The notes: a model not told the origin generated them from the letters alone. A stretch of DNA of 64,000 bases from Clostridiaceae bacterium (GCA_902363375.1 CABIZX010000001.1:620001-684000), one strand, 5' to 3'. Shown: positions 21,704 to 31,974, counted from the stretch's first letter. A program made the numbers and translations.

Positions 21704-21979
21704 ATGGAAGAAAAGTATAGATATTTAAGTGAAATGGAAAGATACGAAATTATAAATATTAATGATGGAGATAAGTATAGTGTCCTAGGCAATAATGATA
21801 TAGTTATAAATGAAAATGGAGAGCTTAAACTATTATTACTGGGTGATGGAAAGTCTAGTAAAATGTTTTTTAGAAATAATGAAATGTTAGAGGTTTCATG
21901 GGAATATGTTAAAAAGATAGGTTCTAAGACTATAATCATTGATGTTGATGGAGATACACTAAGAAAATCGCACATATAA
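21704..21979 (+). CDS. YlmC/YmxH family PRC-barrel protein (sporulation-associated family)
   Basis: A 91-residue PRC-barrel-like protein. The KYRYLSEMERYEIININDG start and the VSWEYVKKIGSKTIIID end match the family that includes B. subtilis YlmC and YmxH. YmxH sits in the spoVF-dapG region of B. subtilis, and this gene likewise precedes dapG. The open frame extends upstream to 21632, but GAGGTG just before ATG 21704 fixes the start. The biochemical role is unknown. Confidence 0.8.
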   Translation: MEEKYRYLSEMERYEIININDGDKYSVLGNNDIVINENGELKLLLLGDGKSSKMFFRNNEMLEVSWEYVKKIGSKTIIIDVDGDTLRKSHI

Positions 21980-21992
21980 CATGGAGGTAAGT

Positions 21993-23177
21993 ATGGATAT
22001 AGTTGTTCAGAAGTTTGGTGGCACATCAGTATCTAGTGAGGAAAATAGAAAGTTAGTTATAAAAAAGATTGAATGTGCAATAAAAGATGGATATAGACCT
22101 GTAGTAGTAGTATCAGCTATGGGAAGAAAAGGGTTTCCCTATGCAACAGATACATTACTTTCTTTAATCAATGAAGATTTTAAGGTTAATAATCCGAGAG
22201 CATTAGATTTACTTTTGTCTTGTGGAGAAACTTTAAGTACTGTAGTAATGTGCAATGATCTGCTAAAAGCTGGTATAGAAGCAGTTCCTCTTACAGGAGG
22301 AGAAGCTGGAATAAAAACCGATAATAATTTCAACAATGCATCTATTTTAAATGTAGATCCCAAGAATGTATTAAAGGTATTAGAGAAAGATAAAGTTCCA
22401 GTAGTGGCAGGATTTCAAGGAATAAGTGAAGATGGAAGCATTACTACTATAGGACGAGGTGGAAGTGATGTTACAGGGGCTATTTTAGGTGCAGCATTAA
22501 AAGCAAAAGAAGTTCAAATATATACAGATGTAGATGGTATAATGACAGCAGATCCAAGAATAGTTTCGGAGGCTTCATTAATAAAAAGCATAAGCTATGA
22601 TGAAGTATTCCAGTTTGCAGATCAAGGAGCTAAAGTAATACATCCTAGAGCTGTAGAGATATCTAGACGATACAATATTCCATTAGTAATAAAAAATACT
22701 CTTAGTGATTGTGTAGGAACCACCATTTCTTCCTATGGAGAAGATAATAGTAGAATTATAACTGGAATAACTCATATGAGCAATAGAGTTCAGATTAGAA
22801 TCAATGGTGGAGATAAAGGACCTAGTAATATATTTCACATTTTAGCTAAAGAAGGAATAAGTATTGATCTAATTAGTGTCTTCATAAAAGATAAGATATT
22901 TACAATAAATGAATCGGATTTAGAAAAATTTAAAAATATAGCAGATAACTTGAAAATCACTTATGAGTATACAAAAGATTGTAGCAAAATATCTATAATA
23001 GGTGCGAAGATGAGAGGAATACCCGGAGTTATGTCTAGAATTCTAAAGGCATTAGAAGAAGGAAACGTAGATATTCTTCAAACAGCAGACTCTCATACAA
23101 CTATTTGGTGCTTGGTAGAAAGTAGTAAGGTTAAGGATGCTATAAACCTACTTCATAATGAATTTAAATTAGGATAG
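21993..23177 (+). CDS. dapG: aspartate kinase
   Basis: Phosphorylates aspartate, the first step to lysine, diaminopimelate, threonine and methionine. Motifs KFGGTS, SCGETLS, GRGGSDVTGA and IHPRAVEISRRY are intact, and two C-terminal ACT repeats follow. ATG 21993 is preceded by GGAGGT; an ATG at 21981 overlaps that site. The position between the YmxH-like gene and tepA matches B. subtilis dapG, so I use that symbol; the effector is not readable from sequence. No lysine riboswitch is present upstream. Confidence 0.92.
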   Translation: MDIVVQKFGGTSVSSEENRKLVIKKIECAIKDGYRPVVVVSAMGRKGFPYATDTLLSLINEDFKVNNPRALDLLLSCGETLSTVVMCNDLLKAGIEAVPLTGGEAGIKTDNNFNNASILNVDPKNVLKVLEKDKVPVVAGFQGISEDGSITTIGRGGSDVTGAILGAALKAKEVQIYTDVDGIMTADPRIVSEASLIKSISYDEVFQFADQGAKVIHPRAVEISRRYNIPLVIKNTLSDCVGTTISSYGEDNSRIITGITHMSNRVQIRINGGDKGPSNIFHILAKEGISIDLISVFIKDKIFTINESDLEKFKNIADNLKITYEYTKDCSKISIIGAKMRGIPGVMSRILKALEEGNVDILQTADSHTTIWCLVESSKVKDAINLLHNEFKLG

Positions 23178-23182
23178 TATAT

Positions 23183-23230
23183 AAACACCCCTTAATGCAC
23201 AAAATAAGTAACATTAGGAGGTGTTTTTCC
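23183..23230 (+). promoter_or_regulatory. terminator-like hairpin overlapping the tepA ribosome binding site
   Basis: Arms 23183-23197 and 23212-23226 form a 15-position helix with one G-U pair and one mismatch, loop of 14 bases, then TTCC after a TTT-ending arm (TTTTT across 23224-23228). The 3' arm contains AGGAGGTG, the only ribosome binding site of tepA. It could end dapG transcripts, limit tepA translation, or both. Confidence 0.55.
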
Positions 23231-24037
23231 ATGGAAAATCATAATAAGAAGAAAAAACATAAGGAAGACAAAGATAATAAAAATAATAAGAGTAAAGTTA
23301 TAATAAATGAAGATAATGATGATGATCAAGATGAAAGAAATGATCATTCAGTAGTAAGTAATGAGGTTGCTAACCTTAAAGAAGTAGGGGTTATGACTGT
23401 AGCTAAGGCAGATGACAGAATTCAAGTTATACCTATAATAGGTCAAGTAGAAGGTCATAATATATCTGGAAATCAGACAAAATCTACAAAATATGAATTA
23501 ATTATCCCTCAACTTATTGCCATTGAAAGAGATGACAATGTAAAAGGAATACTTATAGTATTGAATACTGCTGGAGGCGATGTAGAGGCAGGATTAGCTA
23601 TTGCAGAGATGATAACTAGTCTTAGTAAGCCTACAGTTTCTATAGTTATAGGTGGAGGCCATTCTATAGGAGTTCCGTTGGCTACAGCTTCAGATTATTC
23701 ATTTATAACTCCTTCAGCTACAATGATAGTTCATCCGGTAAGAATGAATGGCTTTGTTATAGGTGTACCTCAAACCTTTGAATATTTTAGAAAGATGCAA
23801 GAAAGAATAGTTGAATTCGTAGTTAGAACTTCTAAAATTAATTCAGATGAATTTAGAAGACTTATGAGTCAAACTGATGAACTATTAAATGATATAGGAA
23901 CTATATTGATAGGCGATCAGGCTGTAGAATGTGGGCTTATTGATGAAGTGGGTGGAATTAGAGAAGCCTTGGATAAATTAGAAGAGTTAATAAGTGAACA
24001 AGAAGAAAAGAAAGAGGACACAGAGAAAGATAATTAA
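23231..24037 (+). CDS. tepA: ClpP-class serine protease, TepA type
   Basis: Cytoplasmic ClpP-fold peptidase; in B. subtilis TepA has been linked to protein export and in the YlmC-dapG-tepA-spoIIIE region it is conserved. The first about 55 residues are extremely rich in Lys, Asn, Asp and Glu. The protease domain follows: VLNTAGGDVEAGLAIAEM, GGGHSIGVPLATASD with the nucleophile Ser, and MIVHPVRMNG with the His. ATG 23231 follows AGGAGGTG; the upstream in-frame ATG at 23195 lies in the hairpin. 268 residues. Confidence 0.88.
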   Translation: MENHNKKKKHKEDKDNKNNKSKVIINEDNDDDQDERNDHSVVSNEVANLKEVGVMTVAKADDRIQVIPIIGQVEGHNISGNQTKSTKYELIIPQLIAIERDDNVKGILIVLNTAGGDVEAGLAIAEMITSLSKPTVSIVIGGGHSIGVPLATASDYSFITPSATMIVHPVRMNGFVIGVPQTFEYFRKMQERIVEFVVRTSKINSDEFRRLMSQTDELLNDIGTILIGDQAVECGLIDEVGGIREALDKLEELISEQEEKKEDTEKDN

Positions 24038-24085
24038 TGTTAATGAAATTTTTTATTAAATATGAAAGTAGCATTTAAAATATTC

Positions 24086-24119
24086 AGTTGCCAGCAAAAT
24101 AGTGCTGGCAACTTTTTTT
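24086..24119 (+). terminator. intrinsic terminator after tepA
   Basis: Perfect 11-bp stem (24086-24096 with 24103-24113) followed by six T. Confidence 0.9.
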
Positions 24120-24307
24120 ATAGAAATGAATTTATGCGTATACGTAGAAAACTTCAAAATATAGGCTTAAAGGATACAAATAATGTAAATAATCTTAAAT
24201 AAATAAAAAAAATTTGAAATATAGGTAGATTTCAATGTACAATATATTGAGATGGATAAATGGAAATTATTTTCATGAATCTTAGGAAGAGTTTTGGAGG
24301 AGATACC

Positions 24308-26614
24308 ATGGCGAGAGAAAGAGAACCTTTAAAAAAGAAAAGCAGTAGTAGGAAAAAGACTGTTAGAAATAATAGTAGTAAAAATAAATCTACACAAAAA
24401 GAGAAACTATTTGATTTTAATGGAATCATACTTATAACCTTAGGTGGTTTAATATTTTTATCATTACTATCAGCAGTGCTTTCAGATCCAAAATCTTTGG
24501 CTGGTTCAATGGGTGTATTTTTTAATAGAATTCTTATAGGTCTAGTTGGTATAGGTGCCTATGCATTACCATTTGTTCTTGTATATATGGGGGTAAGCTA
24601 TATAAAGTCAGATAGATATTTTAAGTTTACTAAAAGATCTGTTGGAATTCTTATGTTTTTAATTACAACTATGATTTTCATAGAGCTTATAGTATTACCA
24701 GCCTATTATGTAAAAGGAAGTATGTCAAAGGCTATTATAAGACAATTTACAACTACTTCTATGCTTCATGGAGGAATTATATCTTTGGTAATCACAGTTC
24801 CACTAAGCTTGCTTTTAGGGAAGATAGGTGGATACATAGTTTTATTTGCATCTTATATAGTATCTTTAGTACTAATTAATAATATTACTATAAAAGAGCT
24901 ATTTACATTTGAAAAGATTGAAAGAAAGAAAAAAGACAAAGATTCTTCTACAACTAATATTGTAATAGATGAGCCTATAGATTATGTATCAGCAGATATA
25001 AATGCAAAAGAGAATAAAAGCAACGAAGAATCGAAGATTAAAATTATAGATTTTATGAAGATGGATGATGGAGATAACCAGGTAGAGAATAAGAAGGAAT
25101 CATTTGTAGGCGAACATCATAAACCTAAGCTTAATAAAAGCAATATGGATGATATTGATATTGATATATCCTTTGGTGAAGGAAATAAGATATATACCTA
25201 CGAACATCCTACACCAGAGCTACTTCATAAAAATATAAGTAATATAGGTAAAAATGGTGATAAAAAAGAACTTCTTAATAGTGCTAATAAACTGCAAGAG
25301 ACTTTAGAGAGCTTTGGAGTTGAAGCAAAAGTAATACAAGTTACTAAAGGACCATCTGTAACTAGATTCGAATTACAACCACATGTGGGGGTTAAAGTTA
25401 GCAAGATAGTTAATTTAGCTGATGATATAGCCTTAAACTTAGCAGCATCAGGAGTTAGAATAGAAGCGCCAATTCCAGGAAAAGCTGCTGTAGGTATAGA
25501 AGTTCCCAATAAGGAATTATCAGCTGTACTTTTAAGAGAAGTAATAGAAAGCGAAGAGTTTACTGTTACAAAGAAAAATCTAGCTTTTTCTCTCGGAAAG
25601 GATATTGCAGGAAATTGTGTGGTAGGGGATTTAACTAAGATGCCTCATCTGCTAATTGCAGGGGCTACTGGTTCAGGAAAAAGTGTATGTATTAACACCC
25701 TTTTAATAAGCTTATTATATAAATACACTCCTCAAGAGGTGAAATTACTTTTAATAGATCCAAAAGTAGTAGAGCTTAATATATATAATGGGATACCACA
25801 TTTATTAATTCCAGTGGTTACAGACCCGAAAAAAGCTGCAGGAGCATTAAATTGGGCAGTTAATGAAATGACTAGAAGATATAAACTTTTTGCTGACAAT
25901 AATGTAAGAAATATTGAAGGATATAATGATTTTGCAGAAAAGGGAATAATAGAAGAAAAGCTGCCATGGATAGTAATTATAATAGATGAGTTAGCAGACC
26001 TAATGATGGTATGTCCAAATGATGTAGAAGAATATATAGGTAGGCTTGCTCAAATGGCTAGGGCAGCAGGAATGCACTTAGTAATAGCAACTCAAAGACC
26101 ATCTGTAGATGTAATTACAGGAGTAATTAAAGCAAATATACCATCTAGAATATCCTTTGCTGTTTCAAGTCAAATAGACTCAAGGACAATTCTTGATTCC
26201 TCAGGAGCAGAGAAGCTTTTAGGTAAGGGGGATATGCTATATTATCCAGTAGGAGAATCCAAGCCATTAAGAATCCAAGGAGCTTTTGTATCAGAGGAAG
26301 AAGTCGAGACAGTAGTGGAATTTATTCGTAATGGAGTAAAGGATCTAGAATATAAAAAGGAAATCATGGATGAAATAGAGAATAGTGTATCTAAATCTAA
26401 AGGTGGAGAAGAGTGTGATGAACTATTAGATGAAGCCATTAGAATTGTACTAGAATCTGGGCAAGCATCAACATCATTGTTGCAGAGAAGGCTAAAAATA
26501 GGTTATAATAGAGCGGCTAGAATTATAGATGAGATGGAAGCAGAAGGAATTATATCTGGTCGTAATGGAAGTAAGCCAAGACAGGTTCTAGGCAGAGAAG
26601 ACATGATGAGATAA
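24308..26614 (+). CDS. ftsK: DNA translocase FtsK/SpoIIIE family
   Basis: Membrane-anchored hexameric pump that moves chromosome DNA through the septum at division or sporulation. A basic N-terminus precedes about four membrane helices (residues 35-190), an acidic and Asn-rich linker, and the motor with Walker A GATGSGKS from residue 452 and a Walker B around [12 protein letters not shown]. The C-terminal winged-helix gamma domain ([20 protein letters not shown]) reads KOPS/SRS sites. ATG 24308 follows GGAGGAG; the frame extends upstream to 24260 without a binding site. 768 residues. SpoIIIE and FtsK roles cannot be separated from sequence. Confidence 0.95.
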   Translation: MAREREPLKKKSSSRKKTVRNNSSKNKSTQKEKLFDFNGIILITLGGLIFLSLLSAVLSDPKSLAGSMGVFFNRILIGLVGIGAYALPFVLVYMGVSYIKSDRYFKFTKRSVGILMFLITTMIFIELIVLPAYYVKGSMSKAIIRQFTTTSMLHGGIISLVITVPLSLLLGKIGGYIVLFASYIVSLVLINNITIKELFTFEKIERKKKDKDSSTTNIVIDEPIDYVSADINAKENKSNEESKIKIIDFMKMDDGDNQVENKKESFVGEHHKPKLNKSNMDDIDIDISFGEGNKIYTYEHPTPELLHKNISNIGKNGDKKELLNSANKLQETLESFGVEAKVIQVTKGPSVTRFELQPHVGVKVSKIVNLADDIALNLAASGVRIEAPIPGKAAVGIEVPNKELSAVLLREVIESEEFTVTKKNLAFSLGKDIAGNCVVGDLTKMPHLLIAGATGSGKSVCINTLLISLLYKYTPQEVKLLLIDPKVVELNIYNGIPHLLIPVVTDPKKAAGALNWAVNEMTRRYKLFADNNVRNIEGYNDFAEKGIIEEKLPWIVIIIDELADLMMVCPNDVEEYIGRLAQMARAAGMHLVIATQRPSVDVITGVIKANIPSRISFAVSSQIDSRTILDSSGAEKLLGKGDMLYYPVGESKPLRIQGAFVSEEEVETVVEFIRNGVKDLEYKKEIMDEIENSVSKSKGGEECDELLDEAIRIVLESGQASTSLLQRRLKIGYNRAARIIDEMEAEGIISGRNGSKPRQVLGREDMMR

Positions 26615-26688
26615 GATTTCTTAACTAATTTATTTAGTTTACAAAAGAAATAGTTTAGATAATGTAAACATAACACAGGAGGATAAAC

Positions 26689-28008
26689 GTGGAAAAATTA
26701 AAATTCGGGGTAATAAATCTAGGTTGTGACAAAAATAGGATAGATGCAGAAATAATAATAAGCAGTTTAAAGAGTAGATATGAAGCAGTAACAGATGAAA
26801 GTCAAGCGGATATTCTATTAGTAAATACTTGTGGATTTATAGAAACATCAAAGCAAGAATCCATAGAGACCATACTAGAAATGGCAAAATATAAACAAGG
26901 CAAATGTAAAGTATTAATTGCTACAGGTTGTTTAACTCAAAGATATGGCAGTGAACTTTTAGAGCTTATGCCAGAGTTAGATATAATTCTTGGAGTAAAT
27001 GATTATGACAAATTACATGAATGTATTAAAAAATCTATGGAAACCGGAGAAAAAAGTTGTATTACAACCTATAGTGATACAAATATAAATATTGGTAAAA
27101 GACAGGTTACTACTGGAGGAACCACAGCCTATATAAGAATCTCAGAGGGATGTAACAATATTTGTGCTTATTGTGCAATCCCTAAAATAAGAGGAAAGTA
27201 TAGAAGTAGGGATATGGAGGATATTCTTAAGGAAGCTAAGGAGTTAGCTTTAAATGGATATAAAGAGTTAATTATAGTAGCGCAGGATACAACTAACTAT
27301 GGGGTAGATATATATGGAGAGAAAACTTTACATATACTTTTAAGAGAACTAGGGAAAATTAAAAGTATAAAGTGGATAAGGCTTCTTTATTGTTATGCAG
27401 AAGAATTAACTAATGAAGTTATAGAAGAAATAGCTAAAAACGATAAGGTATGCAAGTATATAGATATACCAATACAACACATCAGTGATGATGTTTTAAA
27501 AGCAATGAGAAGAAAAGGTAGAAAGAAAATAATTACAGAAAATATTAGAAAGCTTAGAGAAACAGTTCCAAACATAACTATAAGAACTACACTTATAGTA
27601 GGGTTTCCAGGAGAAACAGAAGAAAATTTCTTAGAGTTGTTAGAGTTTGTAAAGGAGACGAAATTTGATAAGCTTGGAGTGTTTACCTATTCTCAAGAAG
27701 AGGGAACTGTAGCAGCAGAAATGGAAGGACAAATAGAAGAAGAGGTTAAAGAGCAAAGGCTTCACTCTATAATGATGGCACAACAAAGTATATCAGCAGA
27801 AATAAATAAAAATAAAATAGGAAAAACATATGAAGTATTAATTGAAAGCAAAGAAAAAGGAAGCTATTGTGGAAGAAGTTATGAAATGGCTCCGGAAATC
27901 GATGGGGAAATTTATATAAAATCCCAAAAAATAAGAATAGGTGATTTTGTTATGGTTAGAATAAAAGATGCACTAGAATATGATTTAATAGGTGATATCA
28001 CTGAATAA
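26689..28008 (+). CDS. rimO: ribosomal protein S12 methylthiotransferase RimO
   Basis: Radical-SAM enzyme that methylthiolates an aspartate of S12. The N-terminal MTTase domain has three conserved cysteines (C13 in NLGCDKNR, NTCGF, ATGCL). The radical-SAM motif is GCNNICAYCAIPKIRG, and a C-terminal TRAM domain is present. The VINLGCDKNRIDAE start is characteristic of RimO rather than MiaB. It starts with GTG after AGGAGG and has 439 residues. Confidence 0.94.
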   Translation: MEKLKFGVINLGCDKNRIDAEIIISSLKSRYEAVTDESQADILLVNTCGFIETSKQESIETILEMAKYKQGKCKVLIATGCLTQRYGSELLELMPELDIILGVNDYDKLHECIKKSMETGEKSCITTYSDTNINIGKRQVTTGGTTAYIRISEGCNNICAYCAIPKIRGKYRSRDMEDILKEAKELALNGYKELIIVAQDTTNYGVDIYGEKTLHILLRELGKIKSIKWIRLLYCYAEELTNEVIEEIAKNDKVCKYIDIPIQHISDDVLKAMRRKGRKKIITENIRKLRETVPNITIRTTLIVGFPGETEENFLELLEFVKETKFDKLGVFTYSQEEGTVAAEMEGQIEEEVKEQRLHSIMMAQQSISAEINKNKIGKTYEVLIESKEKGSYCGRSYEMAPEIDGEIYIKSQKIRIGDFVMVRIKDALEYDLIGDITE

Positions 28009-28253
28009 TTTTTATTTTTTAGAGATATAATAAAAATCTTAATTAAAAAGTAGTGATATGAAGTTTTAAAATAAAATTAATATTAATAAACTAAATAAAT
28101 TTAAGATTTTATTGTATAATATTTGTATAAGATTAAATAATTTATAATTACTAGGAAAAAGACTTTACTTAATATTTTGATAGTAGGATATAAATCTTAT
28201 TTATATGAAATAATTATATAATTGGTAAATTTCAGGAGTAGGAGATGTTAATG

Positions 28254-28796
28254 ATGAATCTTGCAAATAAGCTTACGGTGTTAAGAATAATATTAGTTCC
28301 GATATTCTTAATATGTGCAATGATTAATACTGTTGCAGCAAATATTATTGCTTTAGCAATATTTATAATAGCCTCAATCACAGATAAATTAGATGGTTAT
28401 ATAGCTAGAAGCAGAAATCAAATAACTAATTTTGGAAAGTTCATGGACCCCTTGGCAGACAAGCTTTTAGTTACGTGTGCTTTAATACTTTTAGTTGAAA
28501 AGGGAATTATTGCTGCTTGGGTAGTAGTTGTGATAATTGCTAGAGAATTTATTGTGTCAGGATTGAGGACGTTAGCTGCGTCACAAGGAGTAGTAATAGC
28601 TGCAAGCAACTGGGGAAAATTAAAAACTGTAATTCAGATGATAGCTATTATAATGGGATTATTGTCTCTAGTATATAATCCTTCATGGATTGATATTGCA
28701 ACACAGATTGCTATATATTTAGCTGCCATTATTACTATAATATCAGGGGTAGATTACTTTATTAAAGGAAAAGATATTATAAAAATTAATGAATAA
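28254..28796 (+). CDS. pgsA: CDP-diacylglycerol-glycerol-3-phosphate 3-phosphatidyltransferase
   Basis: Membrane enzyme committing CDP-diacylglycerol to phosphatidylglycerol and cardiolipin. The CDP-alcohol phosphatidyltransferase motif DKLDGYIARSRNQITNFGKFMDPLADK is split around the conserved aspartates DG..AR..G..D...D. Three start codons (28245, 28251, 28254) lie close together; I chose 28254 (MNLANKLTVLRI) with GGAG at 28241-28244. About 180 residues and several membrane helices. It is closed by its own terminator before recA. Confidence 0.93.
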   Translation: MNLANKLTVLRIILVPIFLICAMINTVAANIIALAIFIIASITDKLDGYIARSRNQITNFGKFMDPLADKLLVTCALILLVEKGIIAAWVVVVIIAREFIVSGLRTLAASQGVVIAASNWGKLKTVIQMIAIIMGLLSLVYNPSWIDIATQIAIYLAAIITIISGVDYFIKGKDIIKINE

Positions 28797-28832
28797 TGTT
28801 TATAATTTTATAATTATGTTAAAAATGGTAAT

Positions 28833-28867
28833 GGGTTCCTTGAAAGAAATTTAAAGGAACTCTTTAT
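28833..28867 (+). terminator. intrinsic terminator after pgsA
   Basis: GTTCCTT (28835-28841) pairs with AAGGAAC (28854-28860), followed by TCTTT. Moderate strength. Confidence 0.6.
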
Positions 28868-28875
28868 TATAATAC

Positions 28876-28904
28876 TTGACCTAATAAATTAAATACTATA
28901 TAAT
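28876..28904 (+). promoter_or_regulatory. sigma-A promoter of recA
   Basis: TTGACC (28876-28881), 17-base spacer, consensus TATAAT (28899-28904). Start expected near 28911, immediately before the LexA box. Confidence 0.85.
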
Positions 28905-28914
28905 AGGTTTATAA

Positions 28915-28926
28915 GAACTACTGTTC
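28915..28926 (+). promoter_or_regulatory. LexA (DinR) operator of recA
   Basis: GAAC-N4-GTTC matches the Firmicute SOS box exactly, with the outer G at 28927 also conserved. It covers the predicted transcription start region, so bound LexA would block initiation or escape. Confidence 0.85.
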
Positions 28927-28960
28927 GCAATGGAAGGATGTGAACCCTAAAGGGGAATTT

Positions 28961-29995
28961 ATGAATAATGATAAATTGAAAGCATTAGAAGCAGCTATGG
29001 GTCAAATTGAAAAGCAATTTGGAAAAGGTTCAATAATGAAGCTAGGTGAAGAAAGTACTTTAAATATAGACTGTATATCTACAGGATGTTTAGGACTAGA
29101 TATCGCACTAGGAATTGGTGGAGTTCCAAGAGGAAGAATAATCGAGATATTTGGACCAGAATCATCAGGTAAAACTACTGTAGCTTTACATGTAGTTGCA
29201 GAAGCACAAAAACAAGGAGGATGTGCAGCATACATAGATGCAGAGCATGCCCTTGATCCCGTTTATGCAAAGGCTTTAGGAGTAGATATAGATAATCTAA
29301 TAGTATCTCAACCAGATACAGGAGAACAAGCATTAGAAATCGCAGAGGCTTTAGTTAGATCAGGAGCTATAGATATAGTAGTTGTAGACTCAGTTGCCGC
29401 ATTAGTTCCAAAGGCTGAAATAGAAGGCGAAATGGGAGATTCACATGTAGGTCTTCAAGCTAGACTTATGTCTCAAGCATTAAGAAAACTTACTGGTGCT
29501 ATAAATAAATCAAAATGCTCTACTATATTTATAAATCAATTAAGAGAAAAGGTTGGAGTTATGTTTGGAAATCCGGAGACAACTCCAGGAGGAAGAGCTC
29601 TTAAATTTTATGCATCTGTAAGAATAGATGTAAGAAAGATAGACACTATAAAACAAGGAGAAACCTTCTTAGGAAATAGAACTAGAGCTAAAATAACTAA
29701 AAATAAAGTTGCACCACCATTTAAGAATGCAGAATTTGATATTATGTATGGTGAAGGAATATCTAAAGTTGGAGATATTCTAGATATTGGTGTTAAAGAA
29801 GAAATAGTACAAAAGAGCGGTGCTTGGTTTGCATATGGAGATGTAAGACTAGGGCAAGGAAGAGAAAATGCTAAGAACTTCTTTAAAGAAAACCCAGAAA
29901 TTGCTACTGAAATAGAAAATAAAATAAGAGAGAAATACTCTTTACCACTATATGGTGGTACACCAAAAGTACAAAATGAAGTAGAAGAAGTTTAG
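28961..29995 (+). CDS. recA: recombinase A
   Basis: Forms filaments on single-stranded DNA for strand exchange and triggers LexA cleavage. The 344 residues include the Walker [10 protein letters not shown], the DNA-binding loops around [17 protein letters not shown] and [21 protein letters not shown], and a short C-terminal tail. ATG 28961 follows AAAGGGGAA; an in-frame GTG 21 bases upstream lies before that site. Regulation by LexA is supported by the operator upstream. Confidence 0.98.
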   Translation: MNNDKLKALEAAMGQIEKQFGKGSIMKLGEESTLNIDCISTGCLGLDIALGIGGVPRGRIIEIFGPESSGKTTVALHVVAEAQKQGGCAAYIDAEHALDPVYAKALGVDIDNLIVSQPDTGEQALEIAEALVRSGAIDIVVVDSVAALVPKAEIEGEMGDSHVGLQARLMSQALRKLTGAINKSKCSTIFINQLREKVGVMFGNPETTPGGRALKFYASVRIDVRKIDTIKQGETFLGNRTRAKITKNKVAPPFKNAEFDIMYGEGISKVGDILDIGVKEEIVQKSGAWFAYGDVRLGQGRENAKNFFKENPEIATEIENKIREKYSLPLYGGTPKVQNEVEEV

Positions 29996-30039
29996 AATTA
30001 CTTTCAATAAGATAAAAAGTGCATATATAATATAGGTAA

Positions 30040-30088
30040 AAGTAAAACTTTAGATTAGAAATCTAACTTAAAGTTTTACTTATTTTTT
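30040..30088 (+). terminator. intrinsic terminator after recA
   Basis: 13-bp outer stem (30040-30052 with 30069-30081) plus a 4-bp inner stem, followed by ATTTTTTT. Confidence 0.9.
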
Positions 30089-30257
30089 TGATTTTAATTT
30101 GCTATATTATGTATGAAATATATAAATATATGTATAATTAAAATGTATGATATTTCAATAAAAAATTAAAGGTGTTATTCTAAATTGAAAATTTTTTTAG
30201 GAGTGAAATCACTCATGAAATCTAATTTAAGGGAAATTGTAGTATTTAGTAAGAAAC

Positions 30258-30286
30258 TTGACAATGATGTTAAAGTAATATAAAAT
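30258..30286 (+). promoter_or_regulatory. sigma-A promoter of rny
   Basis: Consensus TTGACA (30258-30263), 17-base spacer, TAAAAT (30281-30286). It leaves a leader of about 105 bases ahead of rny. Confidence 0.7.
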
Positions 30287-30399
30287 GAATACAAATACTG
30301 GTTTAATATAATAGAGGAATTGAATAGAATATGCACCTTTTCGAGCTTTCATTTTACTGCAAATATATGTCATAAAATAAGCAAAGGAGGTGTTGGAAA

Positions 30400-31953
30400 A
30401 TGACTGAACCAAGTCAAATTATTTTTATAATAGCTATTGTGCTAGTTGTTTGTTTAGTTGCTATTTTTGTTTTTATTTATACAAGGAAGAATATGTCTTT
30501 AGCTAACGTATCTAAATCAGAAGAAGAGGCTAAAAAGATTTTAAATGAAGCTCAAAAGGATGCTGAATCTAAAAGAAAAGAAGCTATTCTTGAAGCTAAA
30601 GAAGAAGTTCATAGATTAAGAGCTGATTTTGATAAAGAATCAAGAGAAAGAAGAAATGAAATTCAGCGATTAGAGAGAAGGGTTCTTCAAAAAGAGGAAA
30701 CTTTAGATAAGAAAACCCTGGCTATAGAGAAAAAAGAAGAAGTATTATCTAAAAAACAACAAGAGGTTGAAACATTAGAATCAGGAGTACAAGAACTATA
30801 CAACAGTGTAAGAGCAGAATTACAAAAAGTAGCAGGATTAACCTCAGAAGAAGCAAAGCAAATACTATTAGATGAAGTTAAAAAAGAAATCAAACATGAA
30901 ACAGCAATGATGATTAAAGAAGTTGAATCTAAGGCAAAAGAAGAGGCCGATAAAAAGGCAAGAGAAATTATAACATATGCTATACAGAGATGTGCAGCAG
31001 ACCATGTTGCTGAATCTACAGTACATGTTGTATCACTTCCTAACGATGAAATGAAGGGAAGAATTATTGGGCGTGAAGGTAGAAATATAAGAGCTCTTGA
31101 AACTTTAACAGGAGTTGATTTAATAATAGATGATACTCCGGAAGCGGTTATTCTTTCAGCTTTTGATCCTATTAGAAGAGAGGTAGCTAAGATTGCCTTA
31201 GAAAAACTAATAGTTGATGGAAGAATACACCCAGCAAGAATTGAGGAAATGGTTGAAAAAGCAAAGAAAGATGTTGAAAATGACATAAGAGAAGAGGGCG
31301 AGCAAGCCACCTTTGAAACTGGTATCCATGGATTACATGTGGAAATAATCAGACTTTTAGGAAGATTGAAATATAGAACTAGTTATGGTCAAAATGTATT
31401 AAAACATTCTATAGAAGTTTCATACTTAGCGGGACTTATGGCGTCTGAGCTTGGAATAGATCCAACTATCGCAAAGAGAGCTGGATTATTACATGATATC
31501 GGTAAGGCTGTAGACCATGAAGTAGAAGGCCCACATGCACTAATTGGTGCTGAAATAGCCAAAAAATGTCATGAATCTCCAATAGTTGTAAATGCTATTG
31601 CAGCTCATCACGGAGATGTAGAGTATCAATCTTTAGAAGCTATACTAGTTCAAGCAGCAGATGCTATATCAGCAGCTAGACCAGGTGCGAGAAGAGAAAC
31701 TCTAGAAGCGTATATCAAAAGATTAGAAAAATTAGAAGAGATCGCAAATTCATATGAATGTGTAGAAAAGTCATATGCAATTCAAGCCGGAAGAGAAATC
31801 AGAATTATGATTAAACCAGAAGATGTTGATGATGCAGGAGCTGTTGAGGTGGCTAGGGATATTGTGAAAAAGATAGAAGATGAATTAGAGTATCCAGGTC
31901 AAATAAAAGTTAATGTTATCAGAGAAACCAGAGCAGTAGAATATGCAAAGTAA
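30400..31953 (+). CDS. rny: ribonuclease Y
   Basis: Membrane-anchored endoribonuclease that initiates mRNA decay in Firmicutes. It has an N-terminal membrane helix (residues about 7-27), a long charged coiled coil (about 35-190), a KH domain with [19 protein letters not shown], and an HD domain with the HD pair in [14 protein letters not shown]. The 517-residue length is standard. AAAGGAGGTG precedes the ATG. spoVS follows, as in many clostridia; the ymdB gene found between them in B. subtilis is absent here. Confidence 0.97.
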   Translation: MTEPSQIIFIIAIVLVVCLVAIFVFIYTRKNMSLANVSKSEEEAKKILNEAQKDAESKRKEAILEAKEEVHRLRADFDKESRERRNEIQRLERRVLQKEETLDKKTLAIEKKEEVLSKKQQEVETLESGVQELYNSVRAELQKVAGLTSEEAKQILLDEVKKEIKHETAMMIKEVESKAKEEADKKAREIITYAIQRCAADHVAESTVHVVSLPNDEMKGRIIGREGRNIRALETLTGVDLIIDDTPEAVILSAFDPIRREVAKIALEKLIVDGRIHPARIEEMVEKAKKDVENDIREEGEQATFETGIHGLHVEIIRLLGRLKYRTSYGQNVLKHSIEVSYLAGLMASELGIDPTIAKRAGLLHDIGKAVDHEVEGPHALIGAEIAKKCHESPIVVNAIAAHHGDVEYQSLEAILVQAADAISAARPGARRETLEAYIKRLEKLEEIANSYECVEKSYAIQAGREIRIMIKPEDVDDAGAVEVARDIVKKIEDELEYPGQIKVNVIRETRAVEYAK

Positions 31954-31974
31954 AATTAGGTAATGAAAAAGGTG

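Larger units (their letters stand above)
29996..30399 (+). other. gene-free interval between recA and rny
   Basis: About 400 bases. It holds the recA terminator, a strong promoter for rny at 30258-30286 and a perfect GAGTGA/TCACTC palindrome at 30201-30214. A 22-codon open frame (30215-30283) with a weak GGAG upstream is noted but not called as a gene. Confidence 0.7.

Noticed and set aside
21529..21992. Lysine riboswitch upstream of the aspartokinase gene
   Set aside because: The region is short, AT-rich and occupied by the YlmC/YmxH-like gene; none of the conserved lysine-riboswitch core is visible.
28021..28120. Distant inverted repeat AATCTTAA/TTAAGATT before pgsA
   Set aside because: The arms are almost pure A and T and about 60 bases apart, which is expected by chance in this composition.
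30687..31310. 207-codon open frame on the - strand opposite rny
   Set aside because: It lies wholly within the rny coding region, has no ribosome binding site, and reads as the antisense shadow of the biased coiled-coil codons.
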